Shown here: one piece after another, positions 9,076 to 16,523 of the stretch | Position numbering within the stretch: the first letter of the stretch is position 1 | Layout: every line of letters begins with the position of its first letter | Origin: Hymenobacter monticola | GTDB lineage: Bacteria > Bacteroidota > Bacteroidia > Cytophagales > Hymenobacteraceae | Reading direction: 5' to 3' | Length of the DNA: 64,000 nt | Assembly (NCBI RefSeq): GCF_022811645.1 | Contig: NZ_CP094534.1 | Span: 2,418,001 to 2,482,000, forward strand | Notes under the pieces: generated by a model | The model's database searches: none | Seen by the model: the letters and a program-made list of their open reading frames with translations, nothing else | Told to the model about the DNA's origin: nothing | Translations under genes and position numbers: made by a program

Positions 9076-11076
9076 TTAGCGCACTATCTCAAACCAGCCT
9101 TTGTAGGCGGTGCCATTGGCCAGCTGGCAGCGGTAGTAGTACACGCCGGCGCTGGCGCCTTCCCCGCCATACGTGTTGCCGTAGTTTGCCGAATGGTACA
9201 CTTGCCGGCCCCAGCGGTTGTAAACGGTCAGGTCGGTGTGGGGGTAGCGCTCCACGTTTTCCACGGTGAACACGTCATTCTGGCCATCGCCGTTGGGGGT
9301 GATGACGTTGTAGAAAGCCAGGCAGGTGTTGTCCGGGCTGATTTGGACGGCGGTGCCCGCGCAGCCCGGAAACAGGGGAGAAACCACGCGCAGGCTGGCC
9401 GTGGCCCCCGGAATCACGTCAACGACTACTTCGTTGGTGCCTTGGCCGCTTGCAATGGTGCCGCCGCTGATGCTCCAGGCATAGGCTCTGGCGGGGCCAC
9501 TCACCTGGTAGCGCAGGCCGGTACTGGCCTTGCGGCAATACACCGCGGGGCCACTCACGGCCAGCCCAGGCTCGATGGCCACTACCATGGCGCCCGACGC
9601 TGTGAAACAGCCCGCCCCCAGCGAGCTGCGCACTGATACCGTGCCCACGCCGCCCAGGCGACCCCATTGCACCTGCAGCGTTTGCCCCGTTGCCCCGCCC
9701 ACCACTTGGCCGCCTTCCACTGCCCACTGGTAGCTGGCCTGGGGCGGCCCCACGGCCGTGTAGCGCGCTACGCCAGTGGCGCAAACCACCGAGTCGCCCA
9801 CCACGCGCACCACGCTGGGGGGCTGCAGCACCGTGACGCGGAACACCGTAGCCGCGGACTTGCGGTTGCAGGCATCGTCGGTCGCGGTGGCAATGACGTC
9901 GTAGGGTTCGGGGCGCGCCAGCGCGCAGCTGCTCTGCAGCTGGAAGTTGGCCGTGACGGTGCCCGTGCCGGCCACCTGCACGCGGCCCACGGCGTTGGTG
10001 CTGCTGCCGTCGCCGGGCAGGCCGTTCACGCTGGCCTGAATGGGGCCTGCGCCGTCGAGCAACACGCTGCTCACGGCGAGGGTAAGGGACTGCCCCTCAG
10101 GGTCGGTGGCGCGGATGGGCAGGCTTAGGGTTTGGCCCTGGGTTATCTGGTAGTCGCGTTGCGCCGGCGTTGCGGCAAAGCCTGGGGCTTGGTTAGCCGG
10201 GCCCGTGCACATCCGGACAACCACCTGAATGTCGCGCCGCACCGTGCCCAGCAGCACTTCCCGGCCGTTTAGGTAGCGGTACTCGCTCACGTCCACGGCC
10301 AGCAGAAAGGCGCCCTGCGTGAGAGAGCGGTAACGGGCCAGACCCGTGCGCGCATCAAGGGCCACAAACCCGGTGGGCCCGAATGGAGCCGTAGCCGCGT
10401 AGCCCGAGGCATACACCACCGGGCTAAGGGTCAGGCTGTTGTTGAAGTTGCCCGCGGGGGTGGCCAGGCGGTAACTTAGCCGGTCGCCGTCGGCGTCGTA
10501 GGCGTTGTTGAGCTCGAGGCTGGTGTCGCCGAAGCAAATCTGTGCCACGGCCCGGTCCGAAAAAACAGGGGAGGAGTTGGGCAGTCCGCCCGGCGTCATA
10601 TCCATAAACAGCGCCATGCCCTGCGATATCGGGTCCTGAATATTGCTGACCGAGATGGAGCGCGCCCGCACAATGGTGACGGCCGTGTAGCCCTCGGCCA
10701 CAGCTGGCAGGTTCACCGTGGTTACGTACCGCGCCAGCGTGATGTCGGGTTGCTGCTGCTGAATGCACCCGGGCACCCCCAGCTGGGGCAGGTATTCGTT
10801 GGTGGTGCGCAGCAGCGGTATGGTGAAGAGCAGCGACCGGTCGGTTTTCGAAATAAAGCTCAGGGGAATGTTGGGGTCGCCGCTGGGCAGCGAGCTTTGG
10901 TCGTAGTAGACGCTCGCCGTGATTTCGTAGCGAAAAGGCCGGTCTGCGGGGCCCGTTGCGTCGAGGTAGCGGTACGTCAGCTCGCCGCCCGCCAGGTGGT
11001 TGGCCGTGGCCGAATGCAGCCCCGCGCCCAATCCAAAAATTAGCAGGAGAACCGTGCGCAGGTATAAGTAAAACAT
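9076..11076 (-). CDS. Gliding-motility-associated C-terminal (CHU_C) T9SS surface protein, paralogue 1
   Basis: The 666-residue protein has a signal peptide (residues about 1-26) and an N-terminal module beginning NHLAGGELTYRYLD. Ig/cadherin-like repeats follow (for example PVFSDRAVAQICFGDTSLELN and RDYQITQGQTLSLPIRATDP). PKD-like segments (YQWAVEGGQVVGG, YAWSISGGTIASGQGTNEVV) come next. The end carries the type B sorting domain FYNVITPNGDGQNDVF to WFEIVR. Such proteins are exported by the type IX system and placed on the surface. It is closely related, domain for domain, to the next gene upstream. The ATG at 11076 precedes the signal peptide; an earlier TTG was not used. Confidence 0.88.
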   Translation of the reverse strand: MFYLYLRTVLLLIFGLGAGLHSATANHLAGGELTYRYLDATGPADRPFRYEITASVYYDQSSLPSGDPNIPLSFISKTDRSLLFTIPLLRTTNEYLPQLGVPGCIQQQQPDITLARYVTTVNLPAVAEGYTAVTIVRARSISVSNIQDPISQGMALFMDMTPGGLPNSSPVFSDRAVAQICFGDTSLELNNAYDADGDRLSYRLATPAGNFNNSLTLSPVVYASGYAATAPFGPTGFVALDARTGLARYRSLTQGAFLLAVDVSEYRYLNGREVLLGTVRRDIQVVVRMCTGPANQAPGFAATPAQRDYQITQGQTLSLPIRATDPEGQSLTLAVSSVLLDGAGPIQASVNGLPGDGSSTNAVGRVQVAGTGTVTANFQLQSSCALARPEPYDVIATATDDACNRKSAATVFRVTVLQPPSVVRVVGDSVVCATGVARYTAVGPPQASYQWAVEGGQVVGGATGQTLQVQWGRLGGVGTVSVRSSLGAGCFTASGAMVVAIEPGLAVSGPAVYCRKASTGLRYQVSGPARAYAWSISGGTIASGQGTNEVVVDVIPGATASLRVVSPLFPGCAGTAVQISPDNTCLAFYNVITPNGDGQNDVFTVENVERYPHTDLTVYNRWGRQVYHSANYGNTYGGEGASAGVYYYRCQLANGTAYKGWFEIVR

Positions 11077-11358
11077 TGCAGATGGGTAGGATGTGGAATA
11101 CGGCTTCAATATACTCCTACCCCCAAATACTTAATACGCGTACCTTGCCTCGCGCCTGCGCGGCCTTGCGGTAAGGCGCCTGTGGCGGGCCACCCCGCGG
11201 CACCCGGCTGGTGGTATCGCACGACGCGTATTTTCTGGCGCAGCTGCGGGTAAACCAAACCATTTTACTTGGCTAGCTACCAGAACCACCAAAGTTTTTT
11301 CGACAACAATGACGAACAGGCATGGATAGGACGAGCCTCGTCCATTGCTGAAGCGCCT

Positions 11359-13347
11359 TCATTGTACAATTTCAAACCACCCTTTGTAGGTGGTGCCGTC
11401 GGCCAATTGGCAATGGTAATAGTACATGCCGGCGCCGGTGCTTTCGCCGCCGTAGGTGTTGTGGTAATCGGCAGAATAATAGACTTGCCGGCCCCAGCGG
11501 TTGTAAATACTCAACCGTGTATTGGGGTGGCGCTCCACATTCTCGATGATGAATTTGTCGTTCTGCCCATCGCCGTTAGGCGTAATGATGTTGAAGAAGG
11601 CCAGGCAGGTGTCATCAAGGCCAATCGGGAAGGTGGTGCCCGGGCAGGTTGGGAAGCTTGGGTCAACCACGCGCAACGTCGCCGCCGCGCCGGGCGCTAC
11701 GTCCACCACTACTTCGTTAGTCCCTTGCCCGCTCACGACGGTGCCGCCGCTGATGCTCCACTGATAGCGCGCCGCTGGTCCGTTTACCTGGTAGCGCAGG
11801 CCGGTGCTGGCCGCCCGGCAATACACGGCGGGGCCCGTCACCACGGGGCCCGTCACCACGGCGACCGGCAGGTAGGCCGGGGCGCTAAAGCAGCCGGTGC
11901 CAGTAGCGCCGCGCACTGATACGGCCCCGCTGCTGCCCGCCCACTGCACCAGCACGGTGCGCCCCGTGGCAGGGCCCTGAATCTGGCCACCTTCCGCCGT
12001 CCACTGATAGCTGCCAAAGGCCGTTCCAACCGCGGTGTAGCTCCTGGTGCTTTCGGCGCAAACGGTAGAGTCGCCCACAATGCGAACCAGCCCCGCCGGC
12101 GGCGCCACCACGGTGATTTGAAATGCCGTGGCGATGGTTTTGCGGCTGCACGGCTCGTCACTCGCCGTCACAATCACGTCGTAAGGCTCTGGCCGGGCCT
12201 GCGCGCAAGTGGCCGCGAACTGAAAACGGCCGGTGACCGTGGCCGTGCCAGCCACCTGCACCCGGCCCACCGGATTGGTGCTGCTGCCATTGCCGGGCTG
12301 GCCGTTCACGGTGGCTGCAATGGCGCCTGGGCCGTCGAGTAGCACGCTGCTCACGGTCATGTCCAGCGGTTGCCCTTCAGGGTCGGTGGCCGTAATGTCA
12401 ACATTCAATACCTGCCCGGGTACTACCTGGAAGTTGCGCTGGGCCGGCGCCACTGTGAAAACCGGCGGCTGATTGACCGGCCCCCCACACACCCGCACAA
12501 AAACCTGGATGTCGCGCCGCATAGTGCCCAGCAGTATTTCCCGCCCATTAACGATGCGGTACTCGCTTACATCCACGGCCAGCAAAAAGGCTCCCTGGGT
12601 GCGGCCGTAGTAGCGCGCCAGCCCCGTGCGGGCGTCAATGCCGACGTAGCCAGCGGCTCCGAAGGGAGCAGCCGCGCTATAGCCCGGTGCGTAAACCACG
12701 GGACTGGCGGCCATATTGTTTACGGGGGCGGTAGGGGTGCCAAAGCGGTAGCTGAGCCGGTCGCCGTCGGCGTCGTAGGCGTTGTTGAGGACGGTGCTCG
12801 TGTCACCAAGGCAGATTTCGATAGCCGCGCGGTCCGAAAAGACGGGCGAGGAATTGGGCAGCGACGGTGGCGCAACGTCCACGGCCACACTCATCGACTG
12901 CAAGTCCGGCGCTCTCAGGTTCGTAAGCATCGTCGAACGATTATTGACGACTAGAACGGCCTCGTAGCCCTCGGCAACGGCCGGCAGCGCCACTGTCACC
13001 ACATACTGCCCCAAGGTGACCCCGGGTGACTGCGGTGTGCACCCCGTGGCCGACTGGGAAAGCGCCTCCAGGCTGGTGCGCGTCACCACCAGTCTCGACA
13101 GCATCGGCCGGCCGGGGGCTTTCGAAAAAATAGTAATGGGGACGTAGGGGTCGCCGCCGGGCAGGTTTATATTGTCGTAATAAATGCTGGCAGTGAAACG
13201 GTAGCGAAAAGGCGCGTCACGTGTGCCTGCTGCATCAAGGTAGCGGTAAGTCAGCTCGCCGCCCATCAAGTGGTTGGCTGCTGCCGACCACACGACCCCA
13301 AGCCAGCATAGCAGCAAAATCCTGGTCTTGCGTAACAATCTAGTCAT
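11359..13347 (-). CDS. Gliding-motility-associated C-terminal (CHU_C) T9SS surface protein, paralogue 2
   Basis: The 662-residue protein parallels the gene at 9076 along its whole length: signal peptide, NHLMGGELTYRYLD module, SSPVFSDRAAIEICLGDTS segment, NAYDADGDRLSYRFG, PKD-like YQWTAEGGQIQGPATGR and YQWSISGGTVVSGQGTNEVV, and the CHU_C type B sorting domain (FNIITPNGDGQNDKF to GWFEIVQ). Same orientation, similar size and a 282-base gap indicate a tandem duplication followed by divergence. The 282 bases between them hold no other gene. The ATG at 13347 starts the signal peptide; a TTG five codons earlier was rejected. Function is probably surface adhesion or matrix, inferred from the domain types. 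Confidence 0.88.
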   Translation of the reverse strand: MTRLLRKTRILLLCWLGVVWSAAANHLMGGELTYRYLDAAGTRDAPFRYRFTASIYYDNINLPGGDPYVPITIFSKAPGRPMLSRLVVTRTSLEALSQSATGCTPQSPGVTLGQYVVTVALPAVAEGYEAVLVVNNRSTMLTNLRAPDLQSMSVAVDVAPPSLPNSSPVFSDRAAIEICLGDTSTVLNNAYDADGDRLSYRFGTPTAPVNNMAASPVVYAPGYSAAAPFGAAGYVGIDARTGLARYYGRTQGAFLLAVDVSEYRIVNGREILLGTMRRDIQVFVRVCGGPVNQPPVFTVAPAQRNFQVVPGQVLNVDITATDPEGQPLDMTVSSVLLDGPGAIAATVNGQPGNGSSTNPVGRVQVAGTATVTGRFQFAATCAQARPEPYDVIVTASDEPCSRKTIATAFQITVVAPPAGLVRIVGDSTVCAESTRSYTAVGTAFGSYQWTAEGGQIQGPATGRTVLVQWAGSSGAVSVRGATGTGCFSAPAYLPVAVVTGPVVTGPAVYCRAASTGLRYQVNGPAARYQWSISGGTVVSGQGTNEVVVDVAPGAAATLRVVDPSFPTCPGTTFPIGLDDTCLAFFNIITPNGDGQNDKFIIENVERHPNTRLSIYNRWGRQVYYSADYHNTYGGESTGAGMYYYHCQLADGTTYKGWFEIVQ

Positions 13348-13826
13348 AATGGATGAGTTCAATAACGGGAAAGGTGTGGCAGTGCTGCGGGCTCATGTGA
13401 GGAGTGGGTAGTTAAAAAGTGGCAGTGGCCCATGAGCAAAAAATCTCTGGCCCTGGTTTGCCTTCCCATTTTACGGCCATTTGCCTCATAATTAACGACT
13501 CGCAGAGCAAGTTATGGCACCGCGGCTGCCTTTGCAACGCCAGCGGTACTGCAGCCGCAAGGTCTGCCTGCGGCGTCCTACGGCCCACCGCACCTCAGAC
13601 GCACCCCCGGCCCGCGCGGAAGCTGCTGAGGAAACAGGTGCTTCTATAGGAGCTGCCAGATGCCACCCCCGCCCGCTGCCCGCGCCGCCAGAACGATACC
13701 ACAGCTTCTCTCCAACAGCCCCAACGCCCCCCCGCCCGCTGCCCCGCCGCTGAAGAAACAGGAGCTTCTGAGGTAGCGGCAAGCAGGCGTCAGGAACTAA
13801 GCGGGAATTTCGTAGTTTTGGATAGC
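13348..13826. other. Intergenic region with GC-rich repeat material
   Basis: I see no gene in these 479 bases. The right-hand part (from about 13612) is pyrimidine-rich and contains the first copies of the repeat that flanks the duplicated toxin-antitoxin pairs. Confidence 0.6.
13662..13826 (+). repeat. GC-rich flanking repeat R1, copy 1
   Basis: A C-rich stretch surrounds the conserved core CGATACCACAGCTTCTCTCC (13694-13713). It is followed by CCGCCGCTGAAGAAAC and the motif GCAGGCGTCAGGAACTAAGC, ending at the antitoxin start. A TAGTTTTG element (13813-13820) that fits the Bacteroidota -7 consensus lies 6 bases before the ATG. Confidence 0.75.
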
Positions 13827-14045
13827 ATGAAAGTCGCCCTCGAATTCCCTGACGAAAAAGCTGCCTTTGTAATGGAGTTGCTGCATAGCTTGCCCTACAT
13901 GAAAGCACGGCCCATACGCTCCAAAACGATGGATGCCACGCAGCACCTGGAAAGCAACCCCGCCAATCATGCCCGCGTGCTGGCGGCCATCGAACGGCTC
14001 GAAAAGGGGCAGGGCGAAGTGCACGACCTGATTGATAATGAATAG
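13827..14045 (+). CDS. Antitoxin of a YoeB-type pair, copy 1
   Basis: The 72-residue protein begins MKVALEFPDEKAAFVMELL and resembles small Bacteroidota antitoxins (DUF2683-like) that precede YoeB/RelE toxins. It aligns along its length with the antitoxin at 14470, which lies 643 bases downstream in the duplicated unit. The acidic C-terminus (EVHDLIDNE) would bind the toxin. Its stop overlaps the toxin start by 8 bases. Because the partner toxin carries a premature stop, this copy could be an orphan antitoxin that still neutralises the intact neighbour; that is inference. Confidence 0.7.
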   Translation: MKVALEFPDEKAAFVMELLHSLPYMKARPIRSKTMDATQHLESNPANHARVLAAIERLEKGQGEVHDLIDNE

Positions 14046-14310
14046 AACGCTCTGCTGGGCGCCCGAAGCGTGGGAGCAGTACCTCTATTGGCAGCGCACC
14101 GACGCCAAGATTCTGGCAAAAATCAACACGCTGCTGCGTGAGTGCGCCCGCACCCCTTTCGCCGGTACGGGCAAGCCGGAGCCCTTGAAAGGCAACGCCT
14201 ACAAGGGTTACTAGTCGCGTCGCATCACGCAGGAGCACCGGTTGATTTACAAAGCCGAAGGCGACAGCCTGCGCATCGCCCAGTGCGGTGAACACTACGG
14301 CGACAAATGA
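14038..14310 (+). pseudogene. YoeB-type toxin interrupted by an amber codon
   Basis: The frame encodes a 90-residue YoeB-family mRNA interferase (AWEQYLYWQRTD, GKPEPLK) but has TAG at codon 59 (14212-14214). Related toxins have Trp there: the intact copy reads GFWSRRI where this one reads GY, stop, SRRI. Reading on, HRLIYK and GEHYGDK continue in the same frame to TGA at 14308-14310. Residues equivalent to Arg65, His83 and Tyr84 of E. coli YoeB lie beyond the stop, so the 58-residue product should be inactive. A single TGG to TAG change explains it. The preserved downstream frame suggests a recent event. Confidence 0.85.
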
Positions 14311-14469
14311 CCTCGCCCGCCGCCCCCGCCGCCGGAACGATACCACAGCTTCTCTCCAACGGCTCCAACACCCCCACCCGCTTCCCCCGCCGCTGAAGAA
14401 ACTGAGGGCTTCTACAGGAGCTGAGGCAGGCGTCAGGAACTAAGCGGAAACTTCGTAGTTTTGGATAGT
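14311..14469 (+). repeat. GC-rich flanking repeat R1, copy 2
   Basis: The core CGATACCACAGCTTCTCTCC recurs at 14338-14357, exactly 644 bases after copy 1. The same C-rich flanks, GCTGAAGAAACTG and CAGGCGTCAGGAACTAAGCGG follow. The -7-like TAGTTTTG again ends 6 bases before the antitoxin ATG. Confidence 0.78.
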
Positions 14470-14688
14470 ATGAAAATCACGCTGGAAGTCCCCGATAACA
14501 AAGCGGCCTTTATGATGGAGCTGCTGCAAAGCCTGCCGTTCGTGAAAGCCACTCCGGCCCGCACGAAAGCCAAGCCGCAGGACGAAACGGAGTACTTGTT
14601 GAGCAACCCCGCCAATGCCCGCGAATTGCTGGAATCTATTGAGCAGATTCGGCAGGGGCAGACCGTGCCGATGAAAGAGCTGAGCTAA
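14470..14688 (+). CDS. Antitoxin of a YoeB-type pair, copy 2
   Basis: The 72-residue protein (MKITLEVPDNKAAFMMELLQ to KELS) is the antitoxin of the intact pair. Its TAA shares an A with the toxin ATG (TAATG), so translation is coupled. It keeps the same length and N-terminal pattern as copy 1 but differs clearly in the C-terminal toxin-binding half, which may have changed partner specificity (inference). Antitoxins of this type normally bind their own promoter as well as the toxin; the R1 copy directly upstream would be the natural site. Confidence 0.75.
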   Translation: MKITLEVPDNKAAFMMELLQSLPFVKATPARTKAKPQDETEYLLSNPANARELLESIEQIRQGQTVPMKELS

Positions 14689-14948
14689 TGCTGGTCAGCT
14701 TCTCCCAAAAAGCGTGGGCGCATTACCTGTACTGGCAGGAAACCGACCGCGACATTCTGCACAAAATCAACGACCTCATCAAAGAATGCACCCGCACGCC
14801 CCACAAAGGCATGGGCAAGCCGGAGGCGTTGAAAAATGAGTTACGCGGCTTCTGGTCGCGGCGCATCAATCACGAGCACCGCTTGGTGTATCAGGTGCAA
14901 GGCGAAACCCTGTTCATTGCCGCCTGCCGCTTCCACTACGAGAAGTAG
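14688..14948 (+). CDS. YoeB/Txe-family mRNA interferase toxin, intact
   Basis: The 86-residue protein is a YoeB-type ribosome-dependent endoribonuclease that cuts mRNA at the A site when freed from its antitoxin. Family residues are in place at the same numbers as in E. coli YoeB: Glu46 in GKPEALK, Arg65 in HEHRLVY, His83 and Tyr84 in ACRFHYEK. GFWSRRI is also typical. It overlaps its antitoxin by one base. It is the second half of a 644-base tandem duplication whose first toxin copy is broken. Confidence 0.92.
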   Translation: MLVSFSQKAWAHYLYWQETDRDILHKINDLIKECTRTPHKGMGKPEALKNELRGFWSRRINHEHRLVYQVQGETLFIAACRFHYEK

Positions 14949-15071
14949 CCCCCCCCCCGCCCGCTGCCCCCGCCGCTAGAACGATACTACAGCTTCTCTC
15001 CAACGGCCACAGCCTCCATCCACCCCCCGCCCGCCGCTCCCGCCGCTGAAGAAACGGGCGCTTCTGTGTAG
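14948..15071 (+). repeat. GC-rich flanking repeat R1, copy 3 (partial)
   Basis: The core recurs with one change (CGATACTACAGCTTCTCTCC, 14982-15001), again exactly 644 bases after copy 2. The C-rich flanks and CCGCTGAAGAAACGGG follow. The GGCGTCAGGAACTAAGC part and any further antitoxin gene are absent; the sequence turns AT-rich at about 15075. Confidence 0.75.
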
Positions 15072-15210
15072 CTTGCTTCTTTACTAGACACTTTAGTTTC
15101 CAGATATTCTGTTCATTACACTAGTTTATTGACGCATATGTGGCCATTTTCAAGTAGTAATTCTACGAATAAGATTTACACTAAAAAAAATAGACGCGCT
15201 TAATGACGCG

Positions 15211-15636
15211 ATGAATTCAGTTTTGGTACATAACGGAAAGAAAAGTTTTTCGGAACAACTTGATGTTTTACTGAAAGAATATTATCAAGTGATGAATCTT
15301 CCTGGAAGTATAGCCTCTGAGGTGAAAGAAACAATTATAGAAAAAGGTTTTCCGCTTTTAAACAGAAGCGCAGGTATGTTGAACTATACTAAACAGAAGG
15401 CGCGCTTGATGAAGAGGATTTTGTTATTAGAATCAGCACTTATTCAGTTTTACGTGGATAAAAATCATAATAGATTTATGCTGTCAGACATAATTAATAA
15501 AGCAATGAGGGATGAGCCATCAAACATTTATGGCGTCTATGCAGGGCGTTATGAACAAATGCGGAAGATTGCCGAATCAGTTGATAGATACGAAGAATGT
15601 CAGTTGAAGCTGTTTAAAGACTCTCCTTATAGTTAA
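15211..15636 (+). CDS. Unrecognised 141-residue protein in an AT-rich islet
   Basis: I cannot place this soluble, lysine-rich, probably alpha-helical protein in a family. It has no signal peptide or membrane span. Notable segments are LDVLLKEYYQVMNLPGSIASEV, KQKARLMKRILLLESALIQFY and MLSDIINKAMRDEP. Base and codon use (many AAA, TTA, AGA, ATA) differ sharply from the GC-rich neighbours, so recent transfer is likely. It lies between the duplicated YoeB loci and clpB and may be paired with the next gene 64 bases downstream. A role in a defence, toxin or immunity module is possible only from context. Confidence 0.6.
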   Translation: MNSVLVHNGKKSFSEQLDVLLKEYYQVMNLPGSIASEVKETIIEKGFPLLNRSAGMLNYTKQKARLMKRILLLESALIQFYVDKNHNRFMLSDIINKAMRDEPSNIYGVYAGRYEQMRKIAESVDRYEECQLKLFKDSPYS

Positions 15637-15700
15637 TTGTTTGCTCATTTTGCAGCGCAGGTAATTCACTGTCTCTAATACTTAAACGATACCTACTTGT

Positions 15701-16378
15701 ATGAATCATCTATGTGTGCGTTCAGTTGAGAAAAAAATATCTTCGTCGCAAAATGTTTATTTTCAGTTAAAAGTAAGTGTGGTATATATCTTAACTCTGC
15801 CCGAAGAGTTAGTTGACCTATACAATTTTGATGCATGGGTGGCAGCAAGAGAACCTGAATATAAAGTAAATATATTCTATAACGACGATAATAATGAAGT
15901 GATGAAATGGCGTTTTATTGATTATTATGAAGGTGATTCTGGGGATATTACTCTAGGGCTCAATATTGGTGAAATTAATGCGCCTTATAAACAGGGGAGT
16001 GAATTCTATTATGATAAAATAAAAAATTTGTATTCTGAATGTGAGAAAGGTAAAATTAAACCCGGGTGTTTGCTTTGTGGTACAATTGCTACCTTGAATG
16101 TTAGGCCTTATAAATACGATGGTAAGTTAGCGTCAAGTTATACCAGACCAATATTTTGGCCAGAAGAACTTTCTAGTGCTGAAATGAGGAAATTTATTGA
16201 AAATATTTTTGCTAAAAACGGAAAAATTGTAAGCAAAATTGACAAAACCTGGGATGAATTTGACGGGCCAGTAGAAGGGTCCACCAGATATAGTGATGGG
16301 TACGGCGGATATTTAGACGATGACTACATCAATGACGTATTGGATGGAGATGCAGATGCTTATTGGAATTTGGATTGA
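15701..16378 (+). CDS. Unrecognised 225-residue protein in an AT-rich islet
   Basis: This soluble protein shares the low-GC codon use of the preceding gene. It is rich in Tyr, Asp and Glu, with segments LPEELVDLYNFDAWVAAREPEYK, MKWRFIDYYEGDSGDITLGLNIGEI and RPIFWPEELSSAEMRKFIENIF, each given here only as landmarks. The last 40 residues are strongly acidic (DGYGGYLDDDYINDVLDGDADAYWNLD region), as in some inhibitors or immunity proteins. No catalytic motif is evident. It ends 145 bases before clpB, which returns to host-like composition. No function is assigned. Confidence 0.6.
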   Translation: MNHLCVRSVEKKISSSQNVYFQLKVSVVYILTLPEELVDLYNFDAWVAAREPEYKVNIFYNDDNNEVMKWRFIDYYEGDSGDITLGLNIGEINAPYKQGSEFYYDKIKNLYSECEKGKIKPGCLLCGTIATLNVRPYKYDGKLASSYTRPIFWPEELSSAEMRKFIENIFAKNGKIVSKIDKTWDEFDGPVEGSTRYSDGYGGYLDDDYINDVLDGDADAYWNLD

Positions 16379-16523
16379 ACTGCTTGTGACATATTGACCT
16401 ATAATAAGTAGTTGAAAATTGTTATTTCCCGCCAAAAAGTCCGAAAAAGCCTTCTCGCACCCCGTTTGCTAGTCCCCTCGTACAAACTTCCTAACCCGAA
16501 GCACCTAACCGAGACTAAGCAAC

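Noticed and set aside
14212..14214. TAG in the YoeB frame as a recoded codon (pyrrolysine or read-through).
   Set aside because: There is no sign of recoding signals, the intact sister gene has Trp at this position, and a single-base TGG to TAG change is the simplest explanation.
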